A stretch of DNA of 64,000 nt from Porphyridium purpureum (taxonomy: Eukaryota > Rhodophyta > Bangiophyceae > Porphyridiales > Porphyridiaceae). The notes below the pieces were generated by a model. The model saw only the letters and a program-made list of their open reading frames with translations, did not search any database and was not told the DNA's origin. Both the position numbers and the translations under genes were made by a program. Where the stretch lies: positions 62,001-126,000 of the forward strand of contig VRMN01000009.1 in NCBI GenBank assembly GCA_008690995.1. The letters are read 5' to 3'. Positions 43,969 through 52,912 of this stretch are shown here, in pieces (the stretch's first letter is position 1; each line of letters opens with the position of its first letter).

Positions 43969-44733
43969 TTACGTGGTGGAATCTTCACGCCGGTTAAGCT
44001 TAGTATCCATCAAATACGTGAAAGCGCGCAAAAGAAGCGTGAGCTGCTCCTTGATATCCTGGTCCTGGACGCGGCGCAGCCAGGAGTACTTGCTCACGCG
44101 GCGCTCGACATTCGGCTGACTCCTCACGGAGGTGCTCTGTTTTCTACGATGCGCCGCACCGGCCGAATCCGCGGCAGTACCAGCTGCTTCAGCGCTGTTC
44201 TGCAATGAGCGAGAAGACGAGTCATCACTCTCGTTCGAGCTGCTGCTGCTTGCGTATGTGTTCCTCAGCTGAGCCAGGGCGCCATCCTCTTGCGCGAGCT
44301 TGACGCGTTTTTGACGCTCCTTTTCAGCCACCACGCGTTTCGACGGCCAGCATTTCTTGCGCTCCGCAATCCACTCCTTCAGCTCGCGTTCCTCCTGCTC
44401 TGTCATCGCCGGCGCAGCGGCGGCCGGCGCCGGTGGATCTGGCGACTTTGCCGGTCCGCGCTCTGGTCGCTTGTGCTCTGCACGATGCGAATCACGCGCT
44501 CCTTCCTGCTCCCGCTCTTTCCGCTTTCCCACCCTCTGCGCGCCGCCTTGTGCAGGAGCAGCGGCTTCATGCTGCGCACGCCCATTGGGCTGGACCCGCT
44601 CGCCCGCTTGCCGGCGGCGCTCTTCCTCGGCCTCACGAATCGCGTCTACATACCGTGCCGCGAGTCTTCTCCCCGCATGCGGTGCCTCGGTGCCGCTTCG
44701 ACCGATGTCCTCCTCTGTTCTTGACTCGGCCAT
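43969..44733 (-). CDS. NUFIP1-like protein (box C/D snoRNP assembly factor)
   Basis: 254 residues from MAESRTEEDIGR; the frame is open to 44772. The core is ELKEWIAERKKCWPSKRVVA followed by EKERQKR (about residues 118-145), which matches the conserved peptide of NUFIP1/Rsa1: an acidic-aromatic helix, a Trp/Tyr-Pro-Ser/Thr turn and a basic helix. The rest is low-complexity, with a C-terminal helical patch (SKYSWLRRVQDQDIKEQLTLL). NUFIP1/Rsa1 bridges the R2TP chaperone and Snu13 during box C/D snoRNP assembly in the nucleus. The match is short, so a moderately sure family call. Two ACTGTAC and two GTACAGT words lie 80-155 bp upstream. Confidence 0.7.
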   Translation of the reverse strand: MAESRTEEDIGRSGTEAPHAGRRLAARYVDAIREAEEERRRQAGERVQPNGRAQHEAAAPAQGGAQRVGKRKEREQEGARDSHRAEHKRPERGPAKSPDPPAPAAAAPAMTEQEERELKEWIAERKKCWPSKRVVAEKERQKRVKLAQEDGALAQLRNTYASSSSSNESDDSSSRSLQNSAEAAGTAADSAGAAHRRKQSTSVRSQPNVERRVSKYSWLRRVQDQDIKEQLTLLLRAFTYLMDTKLNRREDSTT

Positions 44734-45751
44734 TCCACTTCCACACACCGCCCCACCCACACGACTCGCCACATCCTACGCTCCCTTGCCGGAAAAGCTT
44801 TCATCCTGACACTGTACCCGACGCACTGTACACCCTTCTCACACGGTACCAGAAAATCACAAGCAGAGTACAGTTCGTGCAGAGGTACAGTTTTAATCAA
44901 GCCAAACGATGATTCCTCATGCCTAGGGTATTGGCGCGAATTTGAACCGTTTCAAAAACGGCTCGTTCGTTCTGTTTGTGCGCGTGTTCGTTTATCAGGT
45001 GATGTCGGCGATTTGAACGTCGGCTCCAGGGTATTGCCGTGAATTTCGAGACCCCCCATTTGGTACACCCTTCTCCTGTTCCTGCGTGTCCCACAGCAGC
45101 GTACACGGAATACTCTACTCGCTGGTGAGTTTCAGGTGAGAACGCTGGTTTCAAGTCTTCCGGTCGTTTAGGGTTTTTCCCTTCTCGCAGCACGTCGCGT
45201 TTTGCGAGTTTCTGAATCTAGTGCGGCGAGCTATATTTAAATCAGGTCGGAGCTGCCTCTGTATTAAGTTTGGTGTGTTTTAATATAGAAAAGGGTTGTG
45301 GGAGGTTTTCTGGTTCTTGGTGTTTGTTTTGTTTGTTTTGTTTGTTTGTTTGTTTGTTTTTTGAAAAGGGGGGGGGGAAATAAGAGGTGCCATTGTTGAT
45401 AGTAGAACGGGGGTGTTTGGATAGACTAGGGCTTCGCGTGTAGACGCCGTGGTGGTATGGTCATTATATGCGGGTACGTATTCGTTCGGTCAGCGGAAAC
45501 AATAAAAAATAGATAGAGACAGTGGACGCGAGTGACTGCGGTAGACGAGGAGGTGGGGAGGAGGGGGAGGAGGAGGGGGAGACGGGGGAGGAGAGGAAAG
45601 TAGCAGTAGATTGATGTGATAGGCAGCGTCAATCAGGAAGGGTGGGCGAGCTCCGACGGTGGTAGGCCGGTGGGGTGAGGGGTGTGGGAGTGTGTGAATC
45701 TGGATTGAGGCCGGCGGGTGGGCGTGGGGTGGGTGTGTGGGGCGGTGGACG
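44734..45751. other. 1 kb divergent intergenic region with repeats
   Basis: No gene seen. It contains four ACTGTAC/GTACAGT words (44812, 44825, 44868, 44884), a 19-bp imperfect direct repeat (44925 and 45030), a hairpin CCGTTTCAAAAACGG near 44948, a TATATTTAAAT-like AT box near 45231, a (TTTG)n run at about 45330-45360, a G-run, and a (GGA)n-rich stretch at about 45545-45600 that begins the leader of the surface-protein gene. Confidence 0.5.
44925..45048 (+). repeat. 19-bp direct repeat pair
   Basis: AGGGTATTGGCGCGAATTT (44925-44943) and AGGGTATTGCCGTGAATTT (45030-45048) match at 17 of 19 positions, 105 bp apart. They lie 190-315 bp upstream of the NUFIP1-like start. The region between them also carries GGCGATTTGAACGTCGGC. 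Possibly a regulatory module; meaning unknown. Confidence 0.5.
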
Positions 45752-47779
45752 ATGGCGGGGCTGGGAGCACGGTGCGTGCGGACGCGCGCGCCGCGGGGCG
45801 GGAGGAGGAGGAGGGTCGTGGCGGCGGTGCTTGGCGTTGGATTGGGCATGTTGATGTTCCTGGGATGCGTAGCGGCGGTGCCGTGGGTGAATCAGCTGCC
45901 GCTCGATGAGACGTCCACTGCGTGTTGCGTCTCGTCGTTCACGGTCGACGCGGAAGGGTTTGGCAACGTGGAGCTTGTCGCGTCCGTGGGGATGACAGAT
46001 GGCACCGCGGGCGTGCCAGAGGCTACGAACCAGGGCGGGATCGACATGGTGATCCGCGTGATGGGCGCTCCGTTCCGAGGCGACGGAGATGTCGGCGGTC
46101 AGCAAACCTCCTTGGGCTCCATTCTGATCGGAACGGATGGGGAAGATATCGCCACAAACGTTGCGTTCGATGCGCAGGCAAATCAGCTTGTAGTGATCGG
46201 TACCACGACGGGTAACTTGGCGGGAGGCGACGGCTTCCCGCAGTCGCAGCGCGATCTCTTTATGGCGTTCATCGACGTCACAGTGGAGAATCCTAATCAG
46301 GTCACGCTCGCGGTGAACACTGTCGTGCAGTGCGGACCGGGCGAAGGCACAAACACGCCTTTTGCCCTGCTCCGGCTGCCAGGTAGCGTCAGGTGGCTAG
46401 GGCTTGCTAATTCAGCGGCCACCGAAAATGGTCCTTTTCCGACAGGACTGGGCTTCATTCGAAGCGACGACGTGTGCAATGGAAACAATTTCCAACAAAA
46501 GAACGGCAACACGGATGGCTACTTTTCGGGCTATGCGGCAGCCGTAAAAACGGGTGAAGACGTGTTCGCGTACGTATACGAAGTCGCAACCAACCCGTCG
46601 GGCGGGCAGGTGTACCGCGCGGAGCAGTACGTGCTCCAAGACGGCGACTTTAACGAGGAGTTTCGTATCGATCTTGAATTTGACCCGCTGGGTCAGGGCG
46701 GGCTTGCCTTCGAGTCGTCGTCGATCACATATGACACAGATAACAGCCTGTTTGCTCTGGCTGGTGTGCGCCCTGGATACTTGAACACGGAGCACGACGC
46801 TGCGGAAACTGAGGTGTTTACTTACTATGCTGCGACATTCACCGACGACAGCGATTTGAATGTCGAAGTGGCTGGAGACTCGACTGACGGGGGAACGGTG
46901 ATCCCAGTGCAACCGGTAGTGATCAGTGCTGGAGGCTCGGCGTACGCGGCATACACAAAGTCGCGCCGAGATCGTGTGCCGTGGGCTGGGCGGATCTTTG
47001 ATCTTCCAAGCTTGTCTTTCAACGAAGGCGACGACTTCCTCAGCGTCGGTAACTTGACGGACGACATTGTGAACCAAATCGTAGGCTTCATTGCCCCGCG
47101 AACAAGTCAAACAAGCTTCAGCGGATTCTATTACGGCATGGCATTCACCCCAGAAGAAAATCCGTTCAACTGCGTTGGCGGTCCGGACCGCAAGGACTTT
47201 GCCATGGCGGGTCTTGGTTTTAGTGGTGACAATGTCAGCGAATCATGGATCTTTACCGTGCCGTCGCAGTGCTCCGAGGTGGCCGTGGACGCGGTACTGC
47301 AAGCCTCGGTCTCTAGCGATCGGCCCATTTTTGTGACGGGTACGACGACCGGCAGCATTGCAGGGACGACACAGCCAACGAACGGCGGTGCCACAACGAC
47401 GCAGTGGACCATGCGCATTGAGCCTGGTACTGGTCAGTTACCTCCGCTGAATCCGCTGTGCGATTTGCCGTGCCAGTCGATTCCGCCGCCCACGCCGAGC
47501 CCCACGCCGTCGCCGACTCCTTCTCCGACACTGTCGCCGTCGCCGACGCCAGACGCCAATCAGACAGCATCGCCCTCGCCCTCGCCCTCGCCTTCGCCGA
47601 CACCGACGCCGACGATTGGGTCGCTTCCGGTCTCAGACAGCGTTGACGGAGGTGTGATTGCCGGAGCAGTTGTGGGTGCGATCGCGGGCTCGGCCCTCAT
47701 CGTTGGCATTGGTGCCTGGATTTACAAGTACAAGAGTGATCAAGCAGCCGAAGGCGGTTTCGGCGAAACGTTTGAATAA
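45752..47779 (+). CDS. Type I cell-surface membrane protein with Pro/Ser/Thr stalk, function unknown
   Basis: 675 residues from MAGLGARCV; the frame is open to 45737. A basic N-terminus followed by VVAAVLGVGLGMLMFLGCVAA is a signal peptide. The large extracellular part (about 45-575) is beta-rich, acidic and has few cysteines, with repeated patterns such as VIGTTTGNLAG and VTGTTTGSIAGT that recall beta-propeller (SBBP-like) repeats. A stalk of PTPSPTPSP-type repeats (about 580-622), likely O-glycosylated, leads to one membrane helix (GGVIAGAVVGAIAGSALIVG, about 632-655) and a short tail (YKYKSDQ...). The layout is that of algal cell-surface or matrix glycoproteins. Ligand and role unknown. 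Confidence 0.75.
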   Translation: MAGLGARCVRTRAPRGGRRRRVVAAVLGVGLGMLMFLGCVAAVPWVNQLPLDETSTACCVSSFTVDAEGFGNVELVASVGMTDGTAGVPEATNQGGIDMVIRVMGAPFRGDGDVGGQQTSLGSILIGTDGEDIATNVAFDAQANQLVVIGTTTGNLAGGDGFPQSQRDLFMAFIDVTVENPNQVTLAVNTVVQCGPGEGTNTPFALLRLPGSVRWLGLANSAATENGPFPTGLGFIRSDDVCNGNNFQQKNGNTDGYFSGYAAAVKTGEDVFAYVYEVATNPSGGQVYRAEQYVLQDGDFNEEFRIDLEFDPLGQGGLAFESSSITYDTDNSLFALAGVRPGYLNTEHDAAETEVFTYYAATFTDDSDLNVEVAGDSTDGGTVIPVQPVVISAGGSAYAAYTKSRRDRVPWAGRIFDLPSLSFNEGDDFLSVGNLTDDIVNQIVGFIAPRTSQTSFSGFYYGMAFTPEENPFNCVGGPDRKDFAMAGLGFSGDNVSESWIFTVPSQCSEVAVDAVLQASVSSDRPIFVTGTTTGSIAGTTQPTNGGATTTQWTMRIEPGTGQLPPLNPLCDLPCQSIPPPTPSPTPSPTPSPTLSPSPTPDANQTASPSPSPSPSPTPTPTIGSLPVSDSVDGGVIAGAVVGAIAGSALIVGIGAWIYKYKSDQAAEGGFGETFE

Positions 47780-48335
47780 GTCCTCGTGCCGTCGGATTGT
47801 GATCGTAGACGGCATGAGAGCGAAAGGGTCGGGGGTGTCAGAAACATCGAATGTTCTCGGGCACGAATCTAACTTGTTAAGCTTGGCGTGAGGCACGGCG
47901 GCGTGCAGTTTTGCAATATATAGAACGAGGCGGAGGCGGACGTGGACGCTGTATTACGAGGTAGATGTGCCGCCGGACGGCTTTGCTCTTTGCGTCGGTG
48001 AGTTTTGCGAAGTTTGCGCGGCAGATCAGCTGTAGATGAGCAGTCTTGCTCTGTGGATGCTGGAATGGTGGCATTCGATGAGTCTGGTAGGCTATACCAC
48101 CGTTGTGCAGTACTTTACAGACATGGAGCTCTTTCGTATTTCTTTTTCTTGGTGATTTTCTCTTCGACGCTCGCGCACCACAGTTGACAAAACGAACAGA
48201 GCACTGGAGGAGGACCTTCATTGACGAAAGCTAGGCAAGGCGCAGGGCGTGGTCGTTTCGGATGCCGCGCGCTTCCTGCGCAGATGCACAGAGTAAATGT
48301 AAAGGTTTGTTCGCTCATCAGCACGCTTATTCCTG
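47780..48335. other. Convergent intergenic region
   Basis: The 3' flanks of the surface-protein gene and NAA30. Only incidental short frames are seen; GTAC occurs near 48109. Confidence 0.5.
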
Positions 48336-48908
48336 CTATGTGTACGCGTCTTCGTCCATGTCGGCGAAGAGCATGCTGTCGCTGCGGCGATTCATCTTCA
48401 GCTTGAGCCTGTAGGCGCTGCTTCCGTTTAGGTAGTATTTTTCCAGCAGCTTGTCACGTACAAAGCCAAGCTTTTCGTAGAGAGCAAGTGCACCGCGGTT
48501 GGATAATTCGGCTTCCAGGACGACCTCTTCGCAGCCGCTCTCATGCATTTTCATCAGCACTGTTTCGACGAGCAAGGTGCCGAGCCCAGACTGACGCCGG
48601 TCGTGTCGAACGGCAAGCATGGCAATGTAGCCTCGAAGCACGCCATGGCGGCTCCGATCAAGCTTACAAACCACGCAGCCGATGCATTCGTCGCGCACCT
48701 CTCCCTCTGCTGTCTTGGACGCCCCGGACGTCGTCGATTCCATCGCAAGCAACCCAAACTGCGGCCAGCTGTCCAGGAAGTAACGGTACGTGTAGGTCGA
48801 GTACGGCTCGGACAGGTCACGCTCAATCAAGCTGCACAGCAGCGGAATATCTTCCGAGCCTCGATATGTCACGAGCCGCACATGTCGCCGGCCTTCGGCC
48901 GCCTCCAT
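48336..48908 (-). CDS. NAA30: N-alpha-acetyltransferase 30, NatC catalytic subunit
   Basis: 190 residues from MEAAEGRRHVRL; the frame is open to 49067, but an earlier Met would overlap the divergent SAS10 gene, and this start matches the family's length. The signature LIERDLSEPYSTYTYRYFL, followed by SWPQF, is nearly invariant in NAA30/Mak3. GNAT motif A is DRRQSGLGTLLVE (acetyl-CoA binding), followed by LEAELSNRGALALYEKLGF and RLKLKM. The enzyme acetylates N-terminal Met of proteins starting with Met-Leu, Met-Ile or Met-Phe, on the ribosome with NAA35/NAA38. Only 157 bp separate it from SAS10, so the promoter is probably shared. Confidence 0.93.
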   Translation of the reverse strand: MEAAEGRRHVRLVTYRGSEDIPLLCSLIERDLSEPYSTYTYRYFLDSWPQFGLLAMESTTSGASKTAEGEVRDECIGCVVCKLDRSRHGVLRGYIAMLAVRHDRRQSGLGTLLVETVLMKMHESGCEEVVLEAELSNRGALALYEKLGFVRDKLLEKYYLNGSSAYRLKLKMNRRSDSMLFADMDEDAYT

Positions 48909-49065
48909 TCCGTTTGAACCTGTGTCTATGTCGCTCGCTGCAGAGCAAGAAATTTGTCGCAAGCGCCGTCGCCAAGTGTTGAGGTGAACGCGTGTCAGAG
49001 GCCGCTTGGGAAGCGCCAAGTCCTCACTGCAGCGAGGTTTGACGTGTACGCGCAGACACACAGCC

Positions 49066-50835
49066 ATGGGGCGAGTGCGGCTGAACGCAGGACAGGGTCA
49101 AGCGCCGCCTCATGCGGGCGGCGGCGACGAGATGATGGATGAAGTGGATGCGTACATGCGTCGTCGGCATGCCGGTGGCGGCGGCCAGAAGAATCAATGG
49201 GAGAGCGACGCGTCCAGCGAGGTCGAGGATGTGCCTGTGTTTGATCTGGCCTCTCCAGGGGGCGCGTCCGACGAGGAGCGAGGTAGCTCGTCGTCTTCGC
49301 CAGGAGAAAGTGATGCAGAGCAGGATGTACCTCTGAAAGGGTGGGGGCATAAGAAGCGAATGTACTATGGCGGCGTGCAAGACGGAGATTTTGATGGCAG
49401 TGCGGCTAGGGAGGTCGACGATGACCACGACGCATTCCTGGATGAAGAAGAAGAGGCGGAGCAGCTGCGCAAACAGCGGGTCGTCTCTATGCGTGACGAG
49501 GACTTTGGCATAGAGCAGGCCGTGCTCCCGTCCCAATCGACCGAGCCGGCTTCCAAGCAGAATGAAGAGCAAGATGGACATGACAGTGATGTTCTGGACG
49601 ATGAGCAAGACGGCGTTGATGTTGTGGAGCGTGATTTGCGGATGCTAAGCAAAAAGCAGCGTCTGGCCATTGTTCGAAACGAGGCTCCAGAGCTGGTTCG
49701 TCTTTTGGCAGACTATCCTGAGAAGGTGGCCGAGCTAGATTCCCTGCGCGAGGCACTTGTACGCGGAAAGCTCCAGTCGAGCTTGGTGAATCGACCTCAC
49801 ACGATGTCGTCCTTGGAGTTTCGGTTCCACTTGTACAGTTTGTACTGCGAGAATGTGGCGCTTTACGCAGCCATGAAAGCCAGTACCGGGTTGCGCTCTA
49901 CGAGTACCATTTCCAAGAACCACCCCATATTGAATCACATTATCAAGCTGCGTGTGCTCATCAACCGGGTCGAGGAGCACCGGTCTGAAATCTGGGATAT
50001 TCTGGACGATGAACAGGTTGAGGCGGACCACGAGCAAGATGATGAGATTCGCGCACATTCTGCCGATGAGGCAGATTCAGAATGCGCCGATGAGGAATAT
50101 GTATCTGATGCGCCGGACAGCGAAAACCAAGTTGGCAGTGAGGACAACGATGCACAGGAGGGCGAAGCTTTTCTGTCGACTTTATTTGGTTCCGCTAGTG
50201 ACGGAGCTGAAAACCGGATTTCGTCAAAAATGGTACAGGATGCTGAGCGTGAGAAACAGGAAACTGCCGCGGCAGAACTGAATCGCTATTTGGCCACTTT
50301 TCAAAAGCAACAATCTGCATCAAAATTGCACGCAAATCCAGACCAAGATCGTGTCATAGACGAGACGGCCGCGAACAAGCTCGCGCGGGCGGCTCAAAAG
50401 CCACTTTCGTATCCCATCGTGCCCCGCGACGACAATGACTCCTCGGACGAAGAGGAAGAAGCAGAGAGCGATGCAGAGGCAGATCTGTACGTGCAAGCAA
50501 AGGAAAGAATCAAGCGCAAACGTCACGACCAAGAGCAAATGGAAGCAGAGAAGCGCCGCGCCAAGCAAGTAGCGCCCAAGTACACGTACAATGATGAGAT
50601 TGATCCGGATGGCCAGCGCAAGGCAAGCTCGGCGATTCTGAAGAATCGTGGATTGACTCCCTACCGCAGCAGACGTTTCAAGAACCCTCGCCTCAAGCAT
50701 CGTACGAAATTTGCCAAGGCCGAATCGAGGGCAAAGGGCTATAAGAGGACATACAAGGGCAGCCCTGGCCCTTCGTACGGTGGGGAGAGCAGCGGGGTCA
50801 ATGTGCGAGCTCGTGGCAGTGTCAAAATTCGGTGA
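49066..50835 (+). CDS. SAS10/UTP3 small-subunit processome protein
   Basis: 590 residues from MGRVRLNAGQ; the frame is open to 49006. An acidic N-terminus contains GWGHKKRMYYGG, a typical Sas10 block. The Sas10/Utp3/C1D domain (about 190-300) holds KKQRLAIVRNEAPELVRLLA and HPILNHIIKLRVLI. Acidic and basic low-complexity regions follow, and the Sas10 C-terminal domain (about 515-590) is diagnostic: KASSAILKNRGLTPYRSRRF, then KNPRLKHRTKFAKA. It acts in the nucleolus in 18S rRNA maturation. It is divergent from NAA30. Confidence 0.93.
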   Translation: MGRVRLNAGQGQAPPHAGGGDEMMDEVDAYMRRRHAGGGGQKNQWESDASSEVEDVPVFDLASPGGASDEERGSSSSSPGESDAEQDVPLKGWGHKKRMYYGGVQDGDFDGSAAREVDDDHDAFLDEEEEAEQLRKQRVVSMRDEDFGIEQAVLPSQSTEPASKQNEEQDGHDSDVLDDEQDGVDVVERDLRMLSKKQRLAIVRNEAPELVRLLADYPEKVAELDSLREALVRGKLQSSLVNRPHTMSSLEFRFHLYSLYCENVALYAAMKASTGLRSTSTISKNHPILNHIIKLRVLINRVEEHRSEIWDILDDEQVEADHEQDDEIRAHSADEADSECADEEYVSDAPDSENQVGSEDNDAQEGEAFLSTLFGSASDGAENRISSKMVQDAEREKQETAAAELNRYLATFQKQQSASKLHANPDQDRVIDETAANKLARAAQKPLSYPIVPRDDNDSSDEEEEAESDAEADLYVQAKERIKRKRHDQEQMEAEKRRAKQVAPKYTYNDEIDPDGQRKASSAILKNRGLTPYRSRRFKNPRLKHRTKFAKAESRAKGYKRTYKGSPGPSYGGESSGVNVRARGSVKIR

Positions 50836-51061
50836 CGGGAGGACAAGAGAACGTGAAGACCCGGACAACTCGCTTTGGGATCTTCGCCGCTTCTTCGCCT
50901 TTGCTTGTGAAGGAGCCTTGAGTGTCAGCGTCCCTTTGAAGCGCATCGTAAAGCAACTCGAACGGTATCATTTTTTTAGAAGAATTTCTCTATTCGATCT
51001 CTTTCTCTCCCACACTTTCTCATGAGCTGATGTGCAGTACGGTGATAGGCTACCTCTGTGT

Positions 51062-52012
51062 CTACTCCTTGACGCCTGGTGGGGCGCCCATGATTTCATA
51101 GCCAGAGTCCACGAACAAAACCTGGCCCGTAATGCCCGACGCCGCTTCCGAGAGAAGGAAGGCTGCCGCATCGCCTACCTGTTTGGTTGTAATGGCCTGT
51201 CTGAGAGGAGCAGTAGCCTCAACGTGCTTCATCATGCCTGAGATGCCACCGATCGCGCTCGACGCGAGAGTGCGCAACGGACCAGCACTGATTGCATTGA
51301 CACGGATGCCGTCCGGGCCGTACTCGTGCGCCAGGTAGCGTGTAGAGCTTTCAAGTGCGGCTTTCGCCACGCCCATCACGTTGTAGTTTGGAATGACTTT
51401 TGTGGCGCCCAGGTAAGACAGTGTGAGCACCGAGCTTCCAGGCTTCATGTACGGCTTTAGTGCGGCGGTGGTGGTGCACAGCGAGTGCGCTGAGATCGAC
51501 AGCGCGGTATTCCACCCCTCCAGAGATGTCTTGGAGAAAGACCCGAGCAAGTCGTCACGATTTGCGAACGCCAGGCAATGCACGAACACGTCAACCTGTC
51601 CACCCCATTGCGTCTCGATCGCGTTGGCCATACCCTGAATTTGTTCAGGCTTTTGCACGTCGAGTTCGATGAACAGGGTCGGTTCGAGGGGTTCGGTCAG
51701 AGCGCGCACTTTGCTCTCGACCTTTTCGTTCATGGGCAAAAATGTAATGCCGATCTCGGCGCCCGCCTGCTTGAGCGACTGGGCAATGCCCCACGCGATT
51801 GACTTGTTGTTTGCGATGCCGGTGATCAGCGCCTTCTTACCGCGAAGGTCGATCAGCGGCTGCTCGGACATGCGCAGCGTCCTCGTCGCGGTCGTCGAGA
51901 CAGCGCTACGGCGTGCGCCAGGTCGACCGGCGCCTTGCACCGCACACGTTCGCGCGCATGCTGCGCGGCGCACAGACAGCGTCTGCTGCAAGCCAAATGT
52001 GACAAACGCCAT
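51062..52012 (-). CDS. Enoyl-[acyl-carrier-protein] reductase (NADH), plastid, FabI type
   Basis: 316 residues. The first ~48 are a transit-like leader that starts MAFVTFG, basic and Ser/Ala-rich; red-algal plastid signals often carry such an N-terminal Phe. The mature domain begins about LIDLRGKKALITGIANNKSI, the FabI nucleotide-binding start. The catalytic Tyr-x6-Lys is Y210NVMGVAK217, preceded by SYLGAT (Tyr200). SAGPLRTLASSAI and the C-terminal DSGYEIMG are also typical. It reduces trans-2-enoyl-ACP in the last step of each round of plastid fatty-acid synthesis. The protein resembles the cyanobacterial/plant type, as expected for a plastid-derived gene. Confidence 0.96.
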   Translation of the reverse strand: MAFVTFGLQQTLSVRRAACARTCAVQGAGRPGARRSAVSTTATRTLRMSEQPLIDLRGKKALITGIANNKSIAWGIAQSLKQAGAEIGITFLPMNEKVESKVRALTEPLEPTLFIELDVQKPEQIQGMANAIETQWGGQVDVFVHCLAFANRDDLLGSFSKTSLEGWNTALSISAHSLCTTTAALKPYMKPGSSVLTLSYLGATKVIPNYNVMGVAKAALESSTRYLAHEYGPDGIRVNAISAGPLRTLASSAIGGISGMMKHVEATAPLRQAITTKQVGDAAAFLLSEAASGITGQVLFVDSGYEIMGAPPGVKE

Positions 52013-52910
52013 ACGATCAACAACCTATACCGCTCTACGTTCCCCCCTCCGATCACGCGTCCACTCCACCCTAGAATACACACACGCAAACACAGAACCA
52101 CACAAATACAAAAGACAACGCCGCGCCAGATCAAACCCCGCTCTTTTCTTTTCTTCCAAAATCTCGCCAAGTGGCCTAAATCGATGAGATCCATACCGAC
52201 GCCTCCTGCGTCTAGCATTAGATGGAAGTGAGCCACGCTGCCGAGCTGCTACGCAACGCGCGTTGTCCTAGCCCACACCGGCGTTGCGCTCGTCGTGGCG
52301 GCGAACAGTGGCAGGAAGGTCCTTCGAGTGCACAGATGTCGGCCTCGAAGCTGGAGACCGAGATCCCGTGCGGTAAACCGCTACTAGGAGTAACGTTCTT
52401 AACACACGTGAAATCGCGACTCGTGATGGCACCACGATCTCTGCATCTGTGAACTTTGACGTGACCAACATGGCGCCTGATATTACGGCAGCAGTCCAGC
52501 ATGTTGCTCGCATCGAGCTGGTTGACGGGGGCCATTGCGGGACCTCACTTTTTTGGCCTCGGCTTCAGGCCGCTGCTTGAACCTGGAAAATGGCCCGTTG
52601 ATCATTTGTCTGCAGTCAGCTGGCGGAAACTTCTTGAGCGGACCCGGTCGGGTCGAAAGTCCATCTCGACGGCCGCATCCCCCGCGTCGCGCCGCTGTGT
52701 CGGGAGTCTGCGCGAGTTCCGGCGCGCAACAGGAGCTTGCGGTGCATGTCAAGTGAGTTTCCGCCGCGCAGTCTGATTCCATACGTGCGCTGCTCCGCAC
52801 GACCAACCGCACAGCCCTTCATGTTCCCATGGCGCCTGGCGCCTGGCGCACAATCCGTCACAGCCCCGGCTAGCGCTTCACTCCTTTGCCCGCCTCAACC
52901 CATCCGGGTG
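52013..52910. other. Gene-free region upstream of FabI
   Basis: About 900 bp before the second Tc1 element, with no convincing frame. The first 150 bp are A/C-rich (the leader of FabI on the minus strand is T/G-rich). Confidence 0.5.
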
Positions 52911-52912
52911 TA

